From: an uncultured Desulfobulbaceae bacterium
GTDB taxonomy: Bacteria > Desulfobacterota > Desulfobulbia > Desulfobulbales > Desulfocapsaceae
Direction: 5' to 3'
Length of the DNA: 55,588 nt
Assembly: GCA_903887485.1 (NCBI GenBank)
Contig: CAISPV010000117.1
Location: 1 to 55,588 of the forward strand
In this document: one piece after another, positions 8,705 to 16,843 of the stretch
Layout: the number at the start of each line of letters is the position of its first letter
Numbering within the stretch: position 1 is the first letter of the stretch
Made by a program: the position numbers and the translations under genes
Notes under the pieces: model-generated
The model's database searches: none
What the model was told of the DNA's origin: nothing
The model's input: only the letters and a program-made list of their open reading frames with translations

Positions 8705-8745
8705 TTAGGAGCCGTAACGAAATGGTCATTTCGATCGGCTCCTAA
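8705..8745. repeat. Short palindromic element, copy 1
   Basis: A 41-bp palindrome: outer arms TTAGGAGCCG (8705-8714) and CGGCTCCTAA (8736-8745), inner arms CGAAATG (8718-8724) and CATTTCG (8727-8733). It shares AGGAGCCGTAACGAAATGG with the element at the mnmG start. On the minus strand it encodes the last five residues (RSRSK) and stop codon of the S1-domain protein. On the plus strand it contains AGGAG, an ATG eleven bases later and a seven-codon reading frame MVISIGS. Confidence 0.8.
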
Positions 8746-9931
8746 GTTTATCCTGGAGTAATGCCCCCAGGCTGCCGACAGCGTCCTCCTGTTTTTTTAC
8801 GGACTTCTCTGAAAGAAAATTTTTATACTCGTTCTTCTCTTCTGTTTCCTTGGACTCGCTGCTGACATAATCGGTGGGGGCCAGGCTGATCTTTCTGGTT
8901 TCATTATCAACACCTTCCACCTTGACCTCAACTTCCTGTCCTGCTTCCAGCGCCTCACGTGGGTGATTGATGCGGCGGCCTCCTCCAAGTTTTGAGATGT
9001 GGATCAGGCCATCAATGCCGGGGGCCAGGGTGACAAAGGCCCCAAAGGTAGTCAGGCGGGCAACGGTGCCGGTATGCATGGACCCCTCGGTAAAGCGCTC
9101 CCGTACGGCATCCCAGGGGTTGGCCAAGGTCTCTTTAAGGCTGAGGGTGATACGTCCAGCCTTCCAGTCCAGTTTTTTGATCACGGCGGTGACTTCCTGG
9201 CCAATGGCCAGATGTTCCTTGATATCCTCAACCCGGCTCCAGCCGATTTCCGAGATAGGGATCATGCCGTCCACGCCGCCAATATCGACGAAGGCCCCGA
9301 AATCACGAATGGAGCTGATGGTGCCATGAACGGTTGCACCTTCCTGAAGGCTTGCCTGCAGGGCCTCTTTCTGTTGTTCTCGTTCCTGCTCCAGCAAGGC
9401 CCTGGCTGAGACGACGATATTGCGGCCATTTTCTTCAAAGCGAGTAATCTGGAAGGTCATGTGGCGACCAGTGTATGCTGCTCCGGCATCATCCACTCGG
9501 TGCAGTCCCATTTGGGAGTAAGGGCAGAAGGCGCGGATTGAGCCGCCAAGGGTGATGTCAAAACCACCCTTGATCTCTTCCTTGACCAGGCCTTCAACCG
9601 GAATACCGTTGCGCCAGGCCTCTTCCAGGTGGGTTGCATTTTTTCCCGATCCCAGTTTGATGGTGAAGATCTGCGCTCCGCCGGTGGATTTGAGAAAATA
9701 GACGTCCACCTTGTCACCGATAGCAGCAGAAAGCTCGCCTTCTTTATTGAGTAATTCAGAGATGTCGAGAATCCCTTCATTCTTGCCGCTCACATCAAGA
9801 AAGACCGAGTTGCCGCCAATGCCGACAATGGTTGCCCTTATTTTCTGGCCAGGTTCCAGGTGGCGCAGGGCTTTTGATGAACTTTCCTGGAACAGATCGG
9901 CAAAACTTTGTTCGGTTGATTCCTGAGTCAT
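8726..9931 (-). CDS. S1-domain RNA-binding protein with four S1 repeats
   Basis: The ATG at 9931 (MTQESTEQSF) is chosen because the open frame upstream is low-complexity read-through with no family resemblance. Four S1 OB-folds lie at about residues 26-93, 109-177, 197-265 and 282-351; the last two carry the classic F-G-A-F-V and G-x-I/L-H/P-I-S motifs. A charged tail follows. Ribosomal S1 of Gram-negatives has six repeats, so this is probably an auxiliary RNA-binding protein rather than the main RpsA. Its last residues RSRSK and stop lie inside the palindrome 8705-8745, so the original C-terminus may have been replaced by element sequence. Confidence 0.85.
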   Translation of the reverse strand: MTQESTEQSFADLFQESSSKALRHLEPGQKIRATIVGIGGNSVFLDVSGKNEGILDISELLNKEGELSAAIGDKVDVYFLKSTGGAQIFTIKLGSGKNATHLEEAWRNGIPVEGLVKEEIKGGFDITLGGSIRAFCPYSQMGLHRVDDAGAAYTGRHMTFQITRFEENGRNIVVSARALLEQEREQQKEALQASLQEGATVHGTISSIRDFGAFVDIGGVDGMIPISEIGWSRVEDIKEHLAIGQEVTAVIKKLDWKAGRITLSLKETLANPWDAVRERFTEGSMHTGTVARLTTFGAFVTLAPGIDGLIHISKLGGGRRINHPREALEAGQEVEVKVEGVDNETRKISLAPTDYVSSESKETEEKNEYKNFLSEKSVKKQEDAVGSLGALLQDKLRSRSK

Positions 9932-10052
9932 GGGAGAATACCTTGTGTCAATGTTTGAGAGAGCGCTAATGGCTCGGTTTTTAGGCTGAAGCCTGAATAT
10001 CTGGATAAGTATACTACCATCAAAAAGAAGAAAGTTAAAAATAAAAACAGAT

Positions 10053-11885
10053 TCAGGGGGCGGAGACTGGAATCGCCAGGGCCAGGATTCGGGTTCCTTC
10101 CTGAAACAGGATTCGTTTTGTGGCCAGATCGGCCAGGAAATCGCGCAGGGCCTCTGGTTGGATTGCCGGGAATTGCCGGGCCACATCTTTTTTGTCCCGG
10201 ATCTTTTGGCAGTAGAGATAGATGGCTCGCGAGGTCCCGCGCAACCGGTGCTGCAGGCAGGGGCCGTTGATCTGCTCTTGCCGGATAATAAGAAAGGAGC
10301 CGCCGTCGCGGTAACTCAGCGGTGGGATTCCATGGATGTCGCGCCCAGCGTGGAAGGTCTGCCATTTCACGATTTTTTTGGTGACAGGCCGCCAGAGTCG
10401 GCGCTGCAAGGCCCGGTCACCTCGATGCTCCTTGATCAGCATCGCCATGCCGGCAAGGATCTCCTGGGGAAAGAGCCTGCGGTTTTTGGGATGCTGGAGC
10501 ACTGCGGCAATGCCGAATTTTCTGGGGTTATTGCCGATCGGTGAGCCTTCCCCTAAGAAAAATGCGGCGGCGGCAAGCGGGGTGAAGGGTAGGACAAAAT
10601 TGAGGTTATGCAGGGTCTCGGCCACTTCCTCTTCGGTACTACCGGGAAATTCGGTGATCAGATTGCCATCAAGCTGCATATGGCAGGCCCGGCTCTGTTT
10701 CATGGCGGCGATATTGTCCATGACCGTGGTTCCCTTTTCCATTCGGGCAAGCAGGGTGGTGGAAAGGGATTCGATGCCGACCTGGACCGAAGAGAGACCG
10801 CCGCGGCGATAGGCGGCAAGCTTGTCACCATCGGTGATCACCCGGATCTCGGCAAAGAAATCATAGTCAACGGGTTCTGCGGCCATGGTCTGGAAAAAGA
10901 GATCGGCCTCTTTGGGCGGCAGGGCATTGTCGGTAAAGGTGAAGTCAAGGCAGTCATGGCGCCGGGATTGTTCTCTCACCTCGTGCGCCATCCTGTCGTT
11001 TTGTTTCCACCGGTATCCCTGCCATTGGAGGTTCAGGTTGCAGAAGGTACAGCGGTTCCACCAGCAGCCCCTGGAAAATTCAAGGGGGAGGATGGGGATA
11101 AAGGGCTGTCCGGGGAAGGTGTCCTGCATCTGCTGAAAATAGGGGGTGTAGTCGGGGGTTGGCAGTTGGTTCAGATCGGCAAGCCCTTGGCAAGGGGTTT
11201 CGACAAATGGCCGTGAACGCAGGATGATCTGCAGGGGCAGGGTTTCCAGGGCGTCATTCTGCCGCAAACAATGACAGAGCCGCGCCAGGGATTCTTCTCC
11301 TTCGCCGGAGATCACATAGTCAAGTTGAGGAAAGTTATGGAGCAGGGATGCGCCCATTGGCCCGACACATCCCGACCCGCCAGCGACAATGGGCAGGGCG
11401 GGGTGCAGTTTCTTGATGCGGGCTGCCGCCGTGAGAGATGCGAGCAATTGATTGAAGCAGATGGAAAATCCGATCAGGTGAAAGCTGGCGAGATCAAGGT
11501 CGGCCAGCCATCGGTCAAGGGAGTCGTCAAGGAGCTGGACGGTCTGATCAAAATCAAGCCCGCGCAGCTCGCTGTTGCCTTTTCCTTTATCTTGGCAGCT
11601 CTCGTGAAAGAGTCGGGCGGCCTGCTGTCGCTGCCCTGGAAAGAGCAGGGGGCTGTAGAGGGCCTCACCGGCCCAGCTGTTCCTGGCCAGATGGTGATAG
11701 GTCTCGGTGCCGACCGCCTTTGCCACCTGCAGATAGGGGTGGAAGGTATGGGTCTGGATGGTGTTGTCACGATCCAGCCATGCCTTCAGCGCCCCCAGTT
11801 GCACGGAAGGCCGATTGAAGATAGACCAGGGCATGGAGATCAGGGCAACGCGAAAGAGATCTGCTGGTGGCGCCGGGGTGTTCAT
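10053..11885 (-). CDS. B12-binding radical SAM enzyme, RiPP-maturation type
   Basis: A 610-residue protein: a cobalamin-binding N-terminal domain (about 1-200, with VALISMPWSIFNRPSVQLG at 13-31), a radical SAM core (about 260-470) and a C-terminal extension. Similarity by eye is to the ribosomal-peptide-maturation radical SAM group (TIGR03975): the RPSVQLG opening, SRGCWWxxxCTFC and GIESLSTxLLxxMxKGTT. The cluster cysteines are Cys274, Cys279 and Cys282, so the spacing is CX4CX2C, not the canonical CX3CX2C. Expected chemistry is SAM/B12-dependent C-methylation of a peptide or other molecule. No precursor peptide, protease or transporter is adjacent, so the substrate is unknown. The start ATG at 11885 has no clear Shine-Dalgarno sequence. 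MITE-like copy A lies just upstream. Confidence 0.75.
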   Translation of the reverse strand: MNTPAPPADLFRVALISMPWSIFNRPSVQLGALKAWLDRDNTIQTHTFHPYLQVAKAVGTETYHHLARNSWAGEALYSPLLFPGQRQQAARLFHESCQDKGKGNSELRGLDFDQTVQLLDDSLDRWLADLDLASFHLIGFSICFNQLLASLTAAARIKKLHPALPIVAGGSGCVGPMGASLLHNFPQLDYVISGEGEESLARLCHCLRQNDALETLPLQIILRSRPFVETPCQGLADLNQLPTPDYTPYFQQMQDTFPGQPFIPILPLEFSRGCWWNRCTFCNLNLQWQGYRWKQNDRMAHEVREQSRRHDCLDFTFTDNALPPKEADLFFQTMAAEPVDYDFFAEIRVITDGDKLAAYRRGGLSSVQVGIESLSTTLLARMEKGTTVMDNIAAMKQSRACHMQLDGNLITEFPGSTEEEVAETLHNLNFVLPFTPLAAAAFFLGEGSPIGNNPRKFGIAAVLQHPKNRRLFPQEILAGMAMLIKEHRGDRALQRRLWRPVTKKIVKWQTFHAGRDIHGIPPLSYRDGGSFLIIRQEQINGPCLQHRLRGTSRAIYLYCQKIRDKKDVARQFPAIQPEALRDFLADLATKRILFQEGTRILALAIPVSAP

Positions 11886-11941
11886 TGATGATGGCTTTGA
11901 GAGCGCGCGAGCTTGCGAAATGCCGAAACGTAATCAAGGGG

Positions 11942-12068
11942 GATGGCTAAGCGAAAAGGCCCAAAGACAAGGCGCGTAAGTCCTGAGGAACGAGGCGTAC
12001 TTTTGGGTACGCCGCAGTGACGAAGGATGCAGGGCAACGCAGTATTTGGGCCTTTGCGCTTAGCCATC
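11942..12068 (+). mobile_element. MITE-like palindromic element, copy A (127 bp)
   Basis: Terminal inverted repeats of 24 bp with one mismatch begin GATGGCTAAGCG (11942) and end CGCTTAGCCATC (12068). The centre is a hairpin GGCGTAC-N6-GTACGCC. Related copies occur at 47848-47976 and 51043-51169. Its right end meets the stop codon of lolA (TGA at 12067-12069 on the minus strand). It encodes no transposase; movement, if any, would need one in trans. A short frame across it (LVFGPFRLAI in one reading) is not considered a gene. Confidence 0.85.
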
Positions 12069-12831
12069 ATTGATAGATGATTTCTGTCCCCTCCGGCGGG
12101 GTGTAAAGAAACAGGGCATCCATGGCCTTGTGGTCATCAGTGGCCAGGGTGTTGACCTGCAGGTCGCTGAGATCAAGGGTGGTCCGGGTATCAAAATGGT
12201 CCAAGATGTCTATGCGCTGAATCAGTGAATCGGTGGTCACCCATAGATGGATCTCGCTTACCTGCGATTGGTTTTCCTTGGGTGTCAGCTTGATGACCTT
12301 GGAGCGGCCGGCATCTTCTTTTCCTGGGGTGAATTCAGGATTGGGGGCAGAGATAGAGAAATCCTTGAGCAGGTTACCGGTCCCGGTGAAAAAAGAGTAG
12401 GTGATGTCGGTGCGCATGGTCTCGGCAGGGCTGACGATCATCTGGTGCAGTTTGGCAAAGTACATGGAGAAATTTACGCCATCACTGACCAGAATCTGTT
12501 TTTCCGGGGTGGTGTAGTCCCAACGCATCTTGCCGGGAGTCCCGGGAGTGCCCTGGGTCTTTTTTTCTTTGACAAACCAGGCGGTGCCGTTTCCCTGTTG
12601 CGCTCTGCCGCTTAGTTCCCCTTGGGTCTTCTGGCTGAAATGAAAGCTGAGGCTCTTGATCTGGTCATAGTTTTGTTGCAGTCTTCGGGCGATATCCTCC
12701 GGGGTCTCGGCATTTTTTTGGCCGGCGGTGACCGGCCAGGGCAGGAGCAGGAAAAAGAAAGCAGTGACCGCTAGTATGAGTACGCCGGCGGCAACGGGAG
12801 AAACGGATAGTCTGGTCAGGAAAGGTTTCAT
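12067..12831 (-). CDS. lolA: Outer-membrane lipoprotein carrier protein LolA
   Basis: Periplasmic shuttle that carries lipoproteins from the LolCDE transporter to the outer membrane. The 254-residue protein has an N-terminal hydrophobic segment (about 13-36), then the LolA fold opening D-I-A-R-R-L-Q-Q-N-Y-D-Q-I-K-S-L and the core signature KMRWDYTTPEKQILVSDG. The C-terminal half shows L-x-P-K-E-N-x-S-Q-V-S-E-I-H-L-W-V, also family-like. The start overlaps the murI stop by four bases. Its stop codon coincides with the boundary of MITE-like copy A. Confidence 0.85.
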   Translation of the reverse strand: MKPFLTRLSVSPVAAGVLILAVTAFFFLLLPWPVTAGQKNAETPEDIARRLQQNYDQIKSLSFHFSQKTQGELSGRAQQGNGTAWFVKEKKTQGTPGTPGKMRWDYTTPEKQILVSDGVNFSMYFAKLHQMIVSPAETMRTDITYSFFTGTGNLLKDFSISAPNPEFTPGKEDAGRSKVIKLTPKENQSQVSEIHLWVTTDSLIQRIDILDHFDTRTTLDLSDLQVNTLATDDHKAMDALFLYTPPEGTEIIYQ

Positions 12832-13610
12832 GTAAGAATCAGCTCCAGGGGACGTGCGAATATTTTTCGGGCAACCGTTTGTGCGGAATCGGTCAGGTCT
12901 GAGACATAATAGCGGTGTGTGGTTGTGCCGTTTTCTTCCCTGGCGACGAGTTGCGGCTGCTCGGTCAGCAGATCGCGGACATATTTTGCGGTCTCCACCG
13001 AGGAGTCAATCAGGGTGACCCGCTTGCCCACCCTTGTCTGGATCAACTTGGTGAGCAGGGGGTAGTGGGTGCAGCCCAGCACCAGAGTATCGATCTGTCT
13101 GTCTTTTAAAGGGTGGAGGTAGCGCCGGATAATCATCTTGGTCTCCTGCTTGTTGGTCCATCCCTCTTCCACCAGCGGCACGAGCAGGGGACAGGCCTCG
13201 GAAAAAACGTGGAAATCCGGACGTTGGCCGCAGATGGTCTGTTCGTACACCCCGCTTCTGATGGTGGCCCTGGTGCCGATGACCCCAATCCTGCCGGTCT
13301 TGGTGGTGGCAATGGCCTTGTTGGCTGCTGGCGTGATCACCTCGATGATCGGCACCTGGAATTCCCGGCGTAAGGACTCGGTCGCCACACTGGAGGCGGA
13401 GTTGCAGGCAATGATGATAATCTCCGCTCCTTTTTTGAGCAGGAATTCGGTGTTGCGCAGGGAGTAATCGGTGATGGTTGCCGCGCTTTTTGAGCCATAG
13501 GGGGTGCGGGCGATGTCACCAAAATAAACGATGGAGTAATCGGGCAGCAGTTGTTCTACTGCCCGTGCCACCGTCATACCGCCAATACCTGAATCAAAGA
13601 TGCCTATCAT
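12828..13610 (-). CDS. murI: Glutamate racemase
   Basis: Cofactor-independent interconversion of L- and D-glutamate for peptidoglycan. The start is placed at 13610 (MIGIFDSGIGGMTV), the normal MurI N-terminus, although the frame is open for 35 more codons upstream. Catalytic cysteines are Cys69 in IACNSAS and Cys180 in LGCTHYPLL. The resulting 260 residues match the family. It overlaps lolA by ATGA and lies 118 bp downstream of mutM. Confidence 0.95.
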   Translation of the reverse strand: MIGIFDSGIGGMTVARAVEQLLPDYSIVYFGDIARTPYGSKSAATITDYSLRNTEFLLKKGAEIIIIACNSASSVATESLRREFQVPIIEVITPAANKAIATTKTGRIGVIGTRATIRSGVYEQTICGQRPDFHVFSEACPLLVPLVEEGWTNKQETKMIIRRYLHPLKDRQIDTLVLGCTHYPLLTKLIQTRVGKRVTLIDSSVETAKYVRDLLTEQPQLVAREENGTTTHRYYVSDLTDSAQTVARKIFARPLELILT

Positions 13611-13727
13611 GGGAAAGGATTTCGTGTCTGTGCAAAAGGTGAAGAGAGAAAGAATCCTTTTCAGGGAATCTTGAGGAGACTTTTCTTTTATACCAGAAAG
13701 AGGAGAAAACGACAATATTGATGGTTT

Positions 13728-14561
13728 CTATCCTTGCTGGCAGATGGGGCAGAAATAGGTCGCCCTGCCGCTTATCTGAATCTTCTCGATGGGAGAGCCG
13801 CACTGGTGACAGGGCTGGTTTTTCCGGCCATAGACCTGGAAGTGCATTTGAAAGTAGCCCTGTTCGCCGCTGGCATTGATGAAATCACTGATGGTTGAGC
13901 CGCCGCATCCAATGGCCTGAGTCAGGATCCGGCGGATCAGGGGGATGAGTCTCTGCCAGTCGTGTTCCAGCAAGGTGCAGGCCGGGCGGGTGGGATGGAT
14001 GCCGGCGGCCATCAGGGCCTCGTTGGCGTAGATGTTGCCGATGCCCGCCACCACCTTGCTGTCCATGAGAAAAGTCTTGATCGGCTGTTGCCTCTTGCGG
14101 GCGAGGGCCATGAAATGAGCAGGGGTGCAGAGGCTGCTGAACGGTTCCGGTCCGGTGTTGGCGAAAAATTCGATTTCCCGGTTTCTTGCCTGTTCCGGGG
14201 GCAGCAGCCAGACGGCGCCAAAGCGCCTGCTGTCGTTGAGGCGCAGCTCCAGGCCATTGTCCAGTTGCCAGCGGACATGATCATGGACTTTGACCGGGGT
14301 GGAGTGGGGGAAGAGGCCAAGGTTCCCTGTCATTCCCAGATGGATGATGAGCAGCGTTTCATCTTCGGTGGCGATGAGCAGGTACTTGGCCCGTCGCTCG
14401 ACTGTGCGGATTGTCTGGCCGCAGAGCAGTTCGTCCATGGCGGCATGGGGAACAGGATGGCGCAGGGGTTTGCCGCTGCAGCGGATACCGGTGATGAGAC
14501 GATTGGTCAGGTGCGGGCGCAATCCCTGGCAGATGACCTCGACCTCCGGGAGCTCAGGCAT
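13728..14561 (-). CDS. mutM: Formamidopyrimidine-DNA glycosylase
   Basis: Base-excision repair glycosylase/AP lyase for 8-oxoguanine. The start at 14561 gives the invariant MPELPEVE N-terminus, whose Pro2 is the catalytic nucleophile; the longer frame is rejected. The C-terminal zinc finger reads C-H-Q-C ... C-P-I-C. The protein is 277 residues long. The gene overlaps the phosphopantetheinyl transferase gene by 8 bp, suggesting translational coupling. Confidence 0.95.
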   Translation of the reverse strand: MPELPEVEVICQGLRPHLTNRLITGIRCSGKPLRHPVPHAAMDELLCGQTIRTVERRAKYLLIATEDETLLIIHLGMTGNLGLFPHSTPVKVHDHVRWQLDNGLELRLNDSRRFGAVWLLPPEQARNREIEFFANTGPEPFSSLCTPAHFMALARKRQQPIKTFLMDSKVVAGIGNIYANEALMAAGIHPTRPACTLLEHDWQRLIPLIRRILTQAIGCGGSTISDFINASGEQGYFQMHFQVYGRKNQPCHQCGSPIEKIQISGRATYFCPICQQG

Positions 14562-15396
14562 GATTGACTCCGGGGCAGGGCAGGGCAGGGAGGACGTACA
14601 GGCCGATTCCATATCCCTGATACAGGCAGACGGTTACCTGGAATTGCAGTTGAGGGTTGCCCGATTCCCGGTGGCTGTCTTGATAATCAAGGGTGAAGAG
14701 GCAGTAGGCACGGCCTTCTGTCTCCGGGATGTCCTTGATCTGAGTCAGCGCCAGATCTAGAAAACCAGGCATGCGGGTAAGCTCGGCACCCTTTTTGACC
14801 GCCTCTTTAGCGGCCCAGAGCAGGGTGAGATGATCTGGAAGTTGCATTTTCTTCAGGTCGCAGCCCAGAATCCCCTCTTCTTCTTGGGAACAGAAACGAT
14901 CCTGGACCCGGCCCAAGGCGTCGCTGGTTACCTGGATATCAATGCCGCAAGGGGTGGAGGCGGCCACGGCCACGGCATACCTTCGGGAATGGGAGATGGA
15001 AATGTGGGGTATGCTCAAATCTGCCGGCAAGGCGCTGATGTCCAGAAAGGGGCGGCCGGATGCTGCGGTCTTGATCTGGAGCTGCGGGGCGCGCAGGGCT
15101 GTCGGTGCTGATGGATTGTCATGCAGGTAGTGGAGAGCGGCCTGCTTGGCACAGATCCTGCCGCCCAGCCATTCAAGGTGTCTCTTCTCGTAGTGCAGGG
15201 TCTGTAATCTTTCCTGTTCTTCCCGGTGCAGCCACTCCTGGCCCAAGGCCTTTTCCTGTCCAATGTGGATAAGCGTTCGTAGATGATCAAGATCCAGCAT
15301 TGCCCCGTGTAGGCGTGTCCCTGCAAAGCTCTTGTTGATACCAATGACCAGGGATTCGGGAAGGGGTGAAAGGTGCATAGCTCTGTTGGCGGTCAT
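14554..15396 (-). CDS. 4'-phosphopantetheinyl transferase (Sfp-type)
   Basis: Transfers phosphopantetheine from CoA to a carrier-protein serine. Motifs seen are W-L-G-G-R-I-C-A-K-Q-A (about 75-85), the Mg-binding G-I-D-I-Q and the W-A-A-K-E-A-V-K-K-G block of the superfamily. At 280 residues it is longer than AcpS and resembles Sfp/EntD types. The target carrier (fatty acid or a biosynthetic cluster) is not shown by the neighbourhood. The ATG at 15396 gives a sensible N-terminus. It is the first gene of the minus-strand run to mutM and murI. Confidence 0.82.
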   Translation of the reverse strand: MTANRAMHLSPLPESLVIGINKSFAGTRLHGAMLDLDHLRTLIHIGQEKALGQEWLHREEQERLQTLHYEKRHLEWLGGRICAKQAALHYLHDNPSAPTALRAPQLQIKTAASGRPFLDISALPADLSIPHISISHSRRYAVAVAASTPCGIDIQVTSDALGRVQDRFCSQEEEGILGCDLKKMQLPDHLTLLWAAKEAVKKGAELTRMPGFLDLALTQIKDIPETEGRAYCLFTLDYQDSHRESGNPQLQFQVTVCLYQGYGIGLYVLPALPCPGVNHA

Positions 15397-15499
15397 GAGA
15401 GTAGAAAATAATCTCTTGCAATTTCAACTATTCCTGCTAAAAATCGTGCAGGATGTCGTCACGTTCAGTGTTACGAGTGTTTTTTTATGGGGAAGAGAT

Positions 15500-16144
15500 A
15501 TGGGCATGGGGTTGAATATGGCGGGGTATGATCTGGTCATTGCCGCTATTTTTGTTTTTTTTATGGTGCGGGGGATCTGGGTTGGTCTCTTGGGGCAGGT
15601 CACGGTGATTGTCGCCCTCTATGTCGGCTATCTTGTTTCCGGCCAGTATCATGACAAACTTTTCCCTTTTTTGCGAGGGGTTTCAGCAAATCCTCAGGTC
15701 GTGTTTCTGCTGGCCTATGCCATTCTCTTTACCTGTACCTACGTGCTGACCATGCTTGTGGGCAAGGCGCTGGCCGGGGTGGTCCAACTGACCATTGCCG
15801 GCTGGTTTGACAAGGTGCTCGGCGCCATCTTTGGCGCGGTCAAGGCCCTGATCTTTGTTATCCTCCTGCATATGCTCCTTACAACCTTTCTGGCCCCGGA
15901 TACGCCCATACTGCGTCAGTGTCAGCTGTGCCCGTATCTGTCCCAGGCTTTGACCTGGTCGCAACAGATGATTAAAGATGACAAGGTGCGGCAGGCCTTT
16001 CAAAAAAAGATGCCGGCCATCCCTGATCAGGTCAAGGCGCCTCATGCTGTGCTGATTGTGAAGCCGGCTGCGCCCGCAGCTCCGCCTGTGCAAAAGAAAC
16101 CAGTCGAACCGGATCCGGCCAAATCTCTACCTGCGGTACAGTGA
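15500..16144 (+). CDS. cvpA: CvpA-family inner-membrane protein
   Basis: The start is set at 15500 (MGMGLNMAGYDLVIA) because GGGGAAGAG lies just before it and longer versions would run into the divergent transferase gene. Four hydrophobic segments (about 9-28, 32-52, 70-92 and 105-130) follow the CvpA pattern, with an N-x-Y-D-L opening and F-D-K-V-L-G-A-I-F-G-A-V-K. A Pro/Ala/Lys-rich cytoplasmic tail ends the 214 residues. CvpA is needed for colicin V export and envelope functions in E. coli; the molecular role is unclear. Its 3' end overlaps the convergent glycosyltransferase by 18 bp. Confidence 0.78.
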   Translation: MGMGLNMAGYDLVIAAIFVFFMVRGIWVGLLGQVTVIVALYVGYLVSGQYHDKLFPFLRGVSANPQVVFLLAYAILFTCTYVLTMLVGKALAGVVQLTIAGWFDKVLGAIFGAVKALIFVILLHMLLTTFLAPDTPILRQCQLCPYLSQALTWSQQMIKDDKVRQAFQKKMPAIPDQVKAPHAVLIVKPAAPAAPPVQKKPVEPDPAKSLPAVQ

Positions 16145-16843
16145 GGCCAGTTTCTGTAAGGGAACGCGGGCGCAAAAGCCCAGGATCACAAACTGGTTGA
16201 TCAGGGTGGTGCGGATAATCCCCAGGCGTTGCCAGCGTCTGGCAGAGGTGGTCACCTTTTGCGGTAGGGTGGTGATTCTGCCTTTCTGTCTGGCCATTCT
16301 GATAAAGATGAAGTCTTCCATGATCGGGGCCTCCGGGAACCCGTCCAGTTGCAGAAAATCGTCACGGCGGATGAAGATGGCCTGATCACCATAGGGCAGC
16401 TGCAGGAGGCGTGAGCGTAGATTGGCGCCGAGACAGACGGCTTGCAGCAGCAGCCCCGCATCTTCAATGGTGAGGCTGAAGGCCCCGGCAATGGCAGGGG
16501 TGTTGTTGAGACAATGGAGGAGCGGCTTGGCAAAGTCTGCGGGCAGCTCAGTGTCGGCATGGAGAAAGAGCAGGACCTTGCCGCTGGCCAGCTTGGCCCC
16601 GTGATTGAGCTGGGTGCCGCGGCCGGGCCGGCAGCTCTCAACCCGGAACCCCTGGCTGCGGGCCAGGGATACGGTCTGGTCGCTGCTGCCGCCATCGACA
16701 ATGATGATCTCGCAGGGCAATGCCCCTGTGTCGTGACCGACCGCCAACGACCGGAGCCTTTGCCAGTTGCCGATCTGGGATTCTTCATTGAGGGTGGGGA
16801 TGATGATGGAGATGTCTGAGGTCTGCAGGTGTGTCGATGTCAT
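16127..16843 (-). CDS. Family 2 glycosyltransferase (TIGR04283-type)
   Basis: GT-A fold transferase: ISIIIPTLNEE at about residues 11-21, the nucleotide-binding I-I-I-V-D-G-G-S-S-D and the acidic motif L-H-A-D-T-E-L-P. The C-terminal G-x-P-E-A-P-I-M-E-D-F-I-F fits the TIGR04283 subgroup, named rSAM/selenodomain-associated transferase 2. Its first ~20 codons overlap the end of the upstream transferase 1 gene by 59 bp; an alternative CTG start would shorten this. The acceptor is unknown. The pair is often found together and probably acts in one glycolipid or glycan pathway. Confidence 0.82.
   Translation of the reverse strand: MTSTHLQTSDISIIIPTLNEESQIGNWQRLRSLAVGHDTGALPCEIIIVDGGSSDQTVSLARSQGFRVESCRPGRGTQLNHGAKLASGKVLLFLHADTELPADFAKPLLHCLNNTPAIAGAFSLTIEDAGLLLQAVCLGANLRSRLLQLPYGDQAIFIRRDDFLQLDGFPEAPIMEDFIFIRMARQKGRITTLPQKVTTSARRWQRLGIIRTTLINQFVILGFCARVPLQKLASLYRR

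Noticed and set aside
8726-10186. Longer start (486 residues) for the S1-domain protein
   Set aside because: The added 85 residues are Trp/Pro/Arg-rich read-through of upstream sequence extending into the radical SAM gene; the ATG at 9931 begins the domain-like part.
11882-12070. Small minus-strand frame MMAKRKGPNTALP across MITE-like copy A (and a similar one at 50977-51213)
   Set aside because: It follows the repeat, not a gene: similar peptide fragments (LVFGPFRLAI, LVFGPFCLAI) arise from the palindrome itself, with no conserved start or ribosome binding site.
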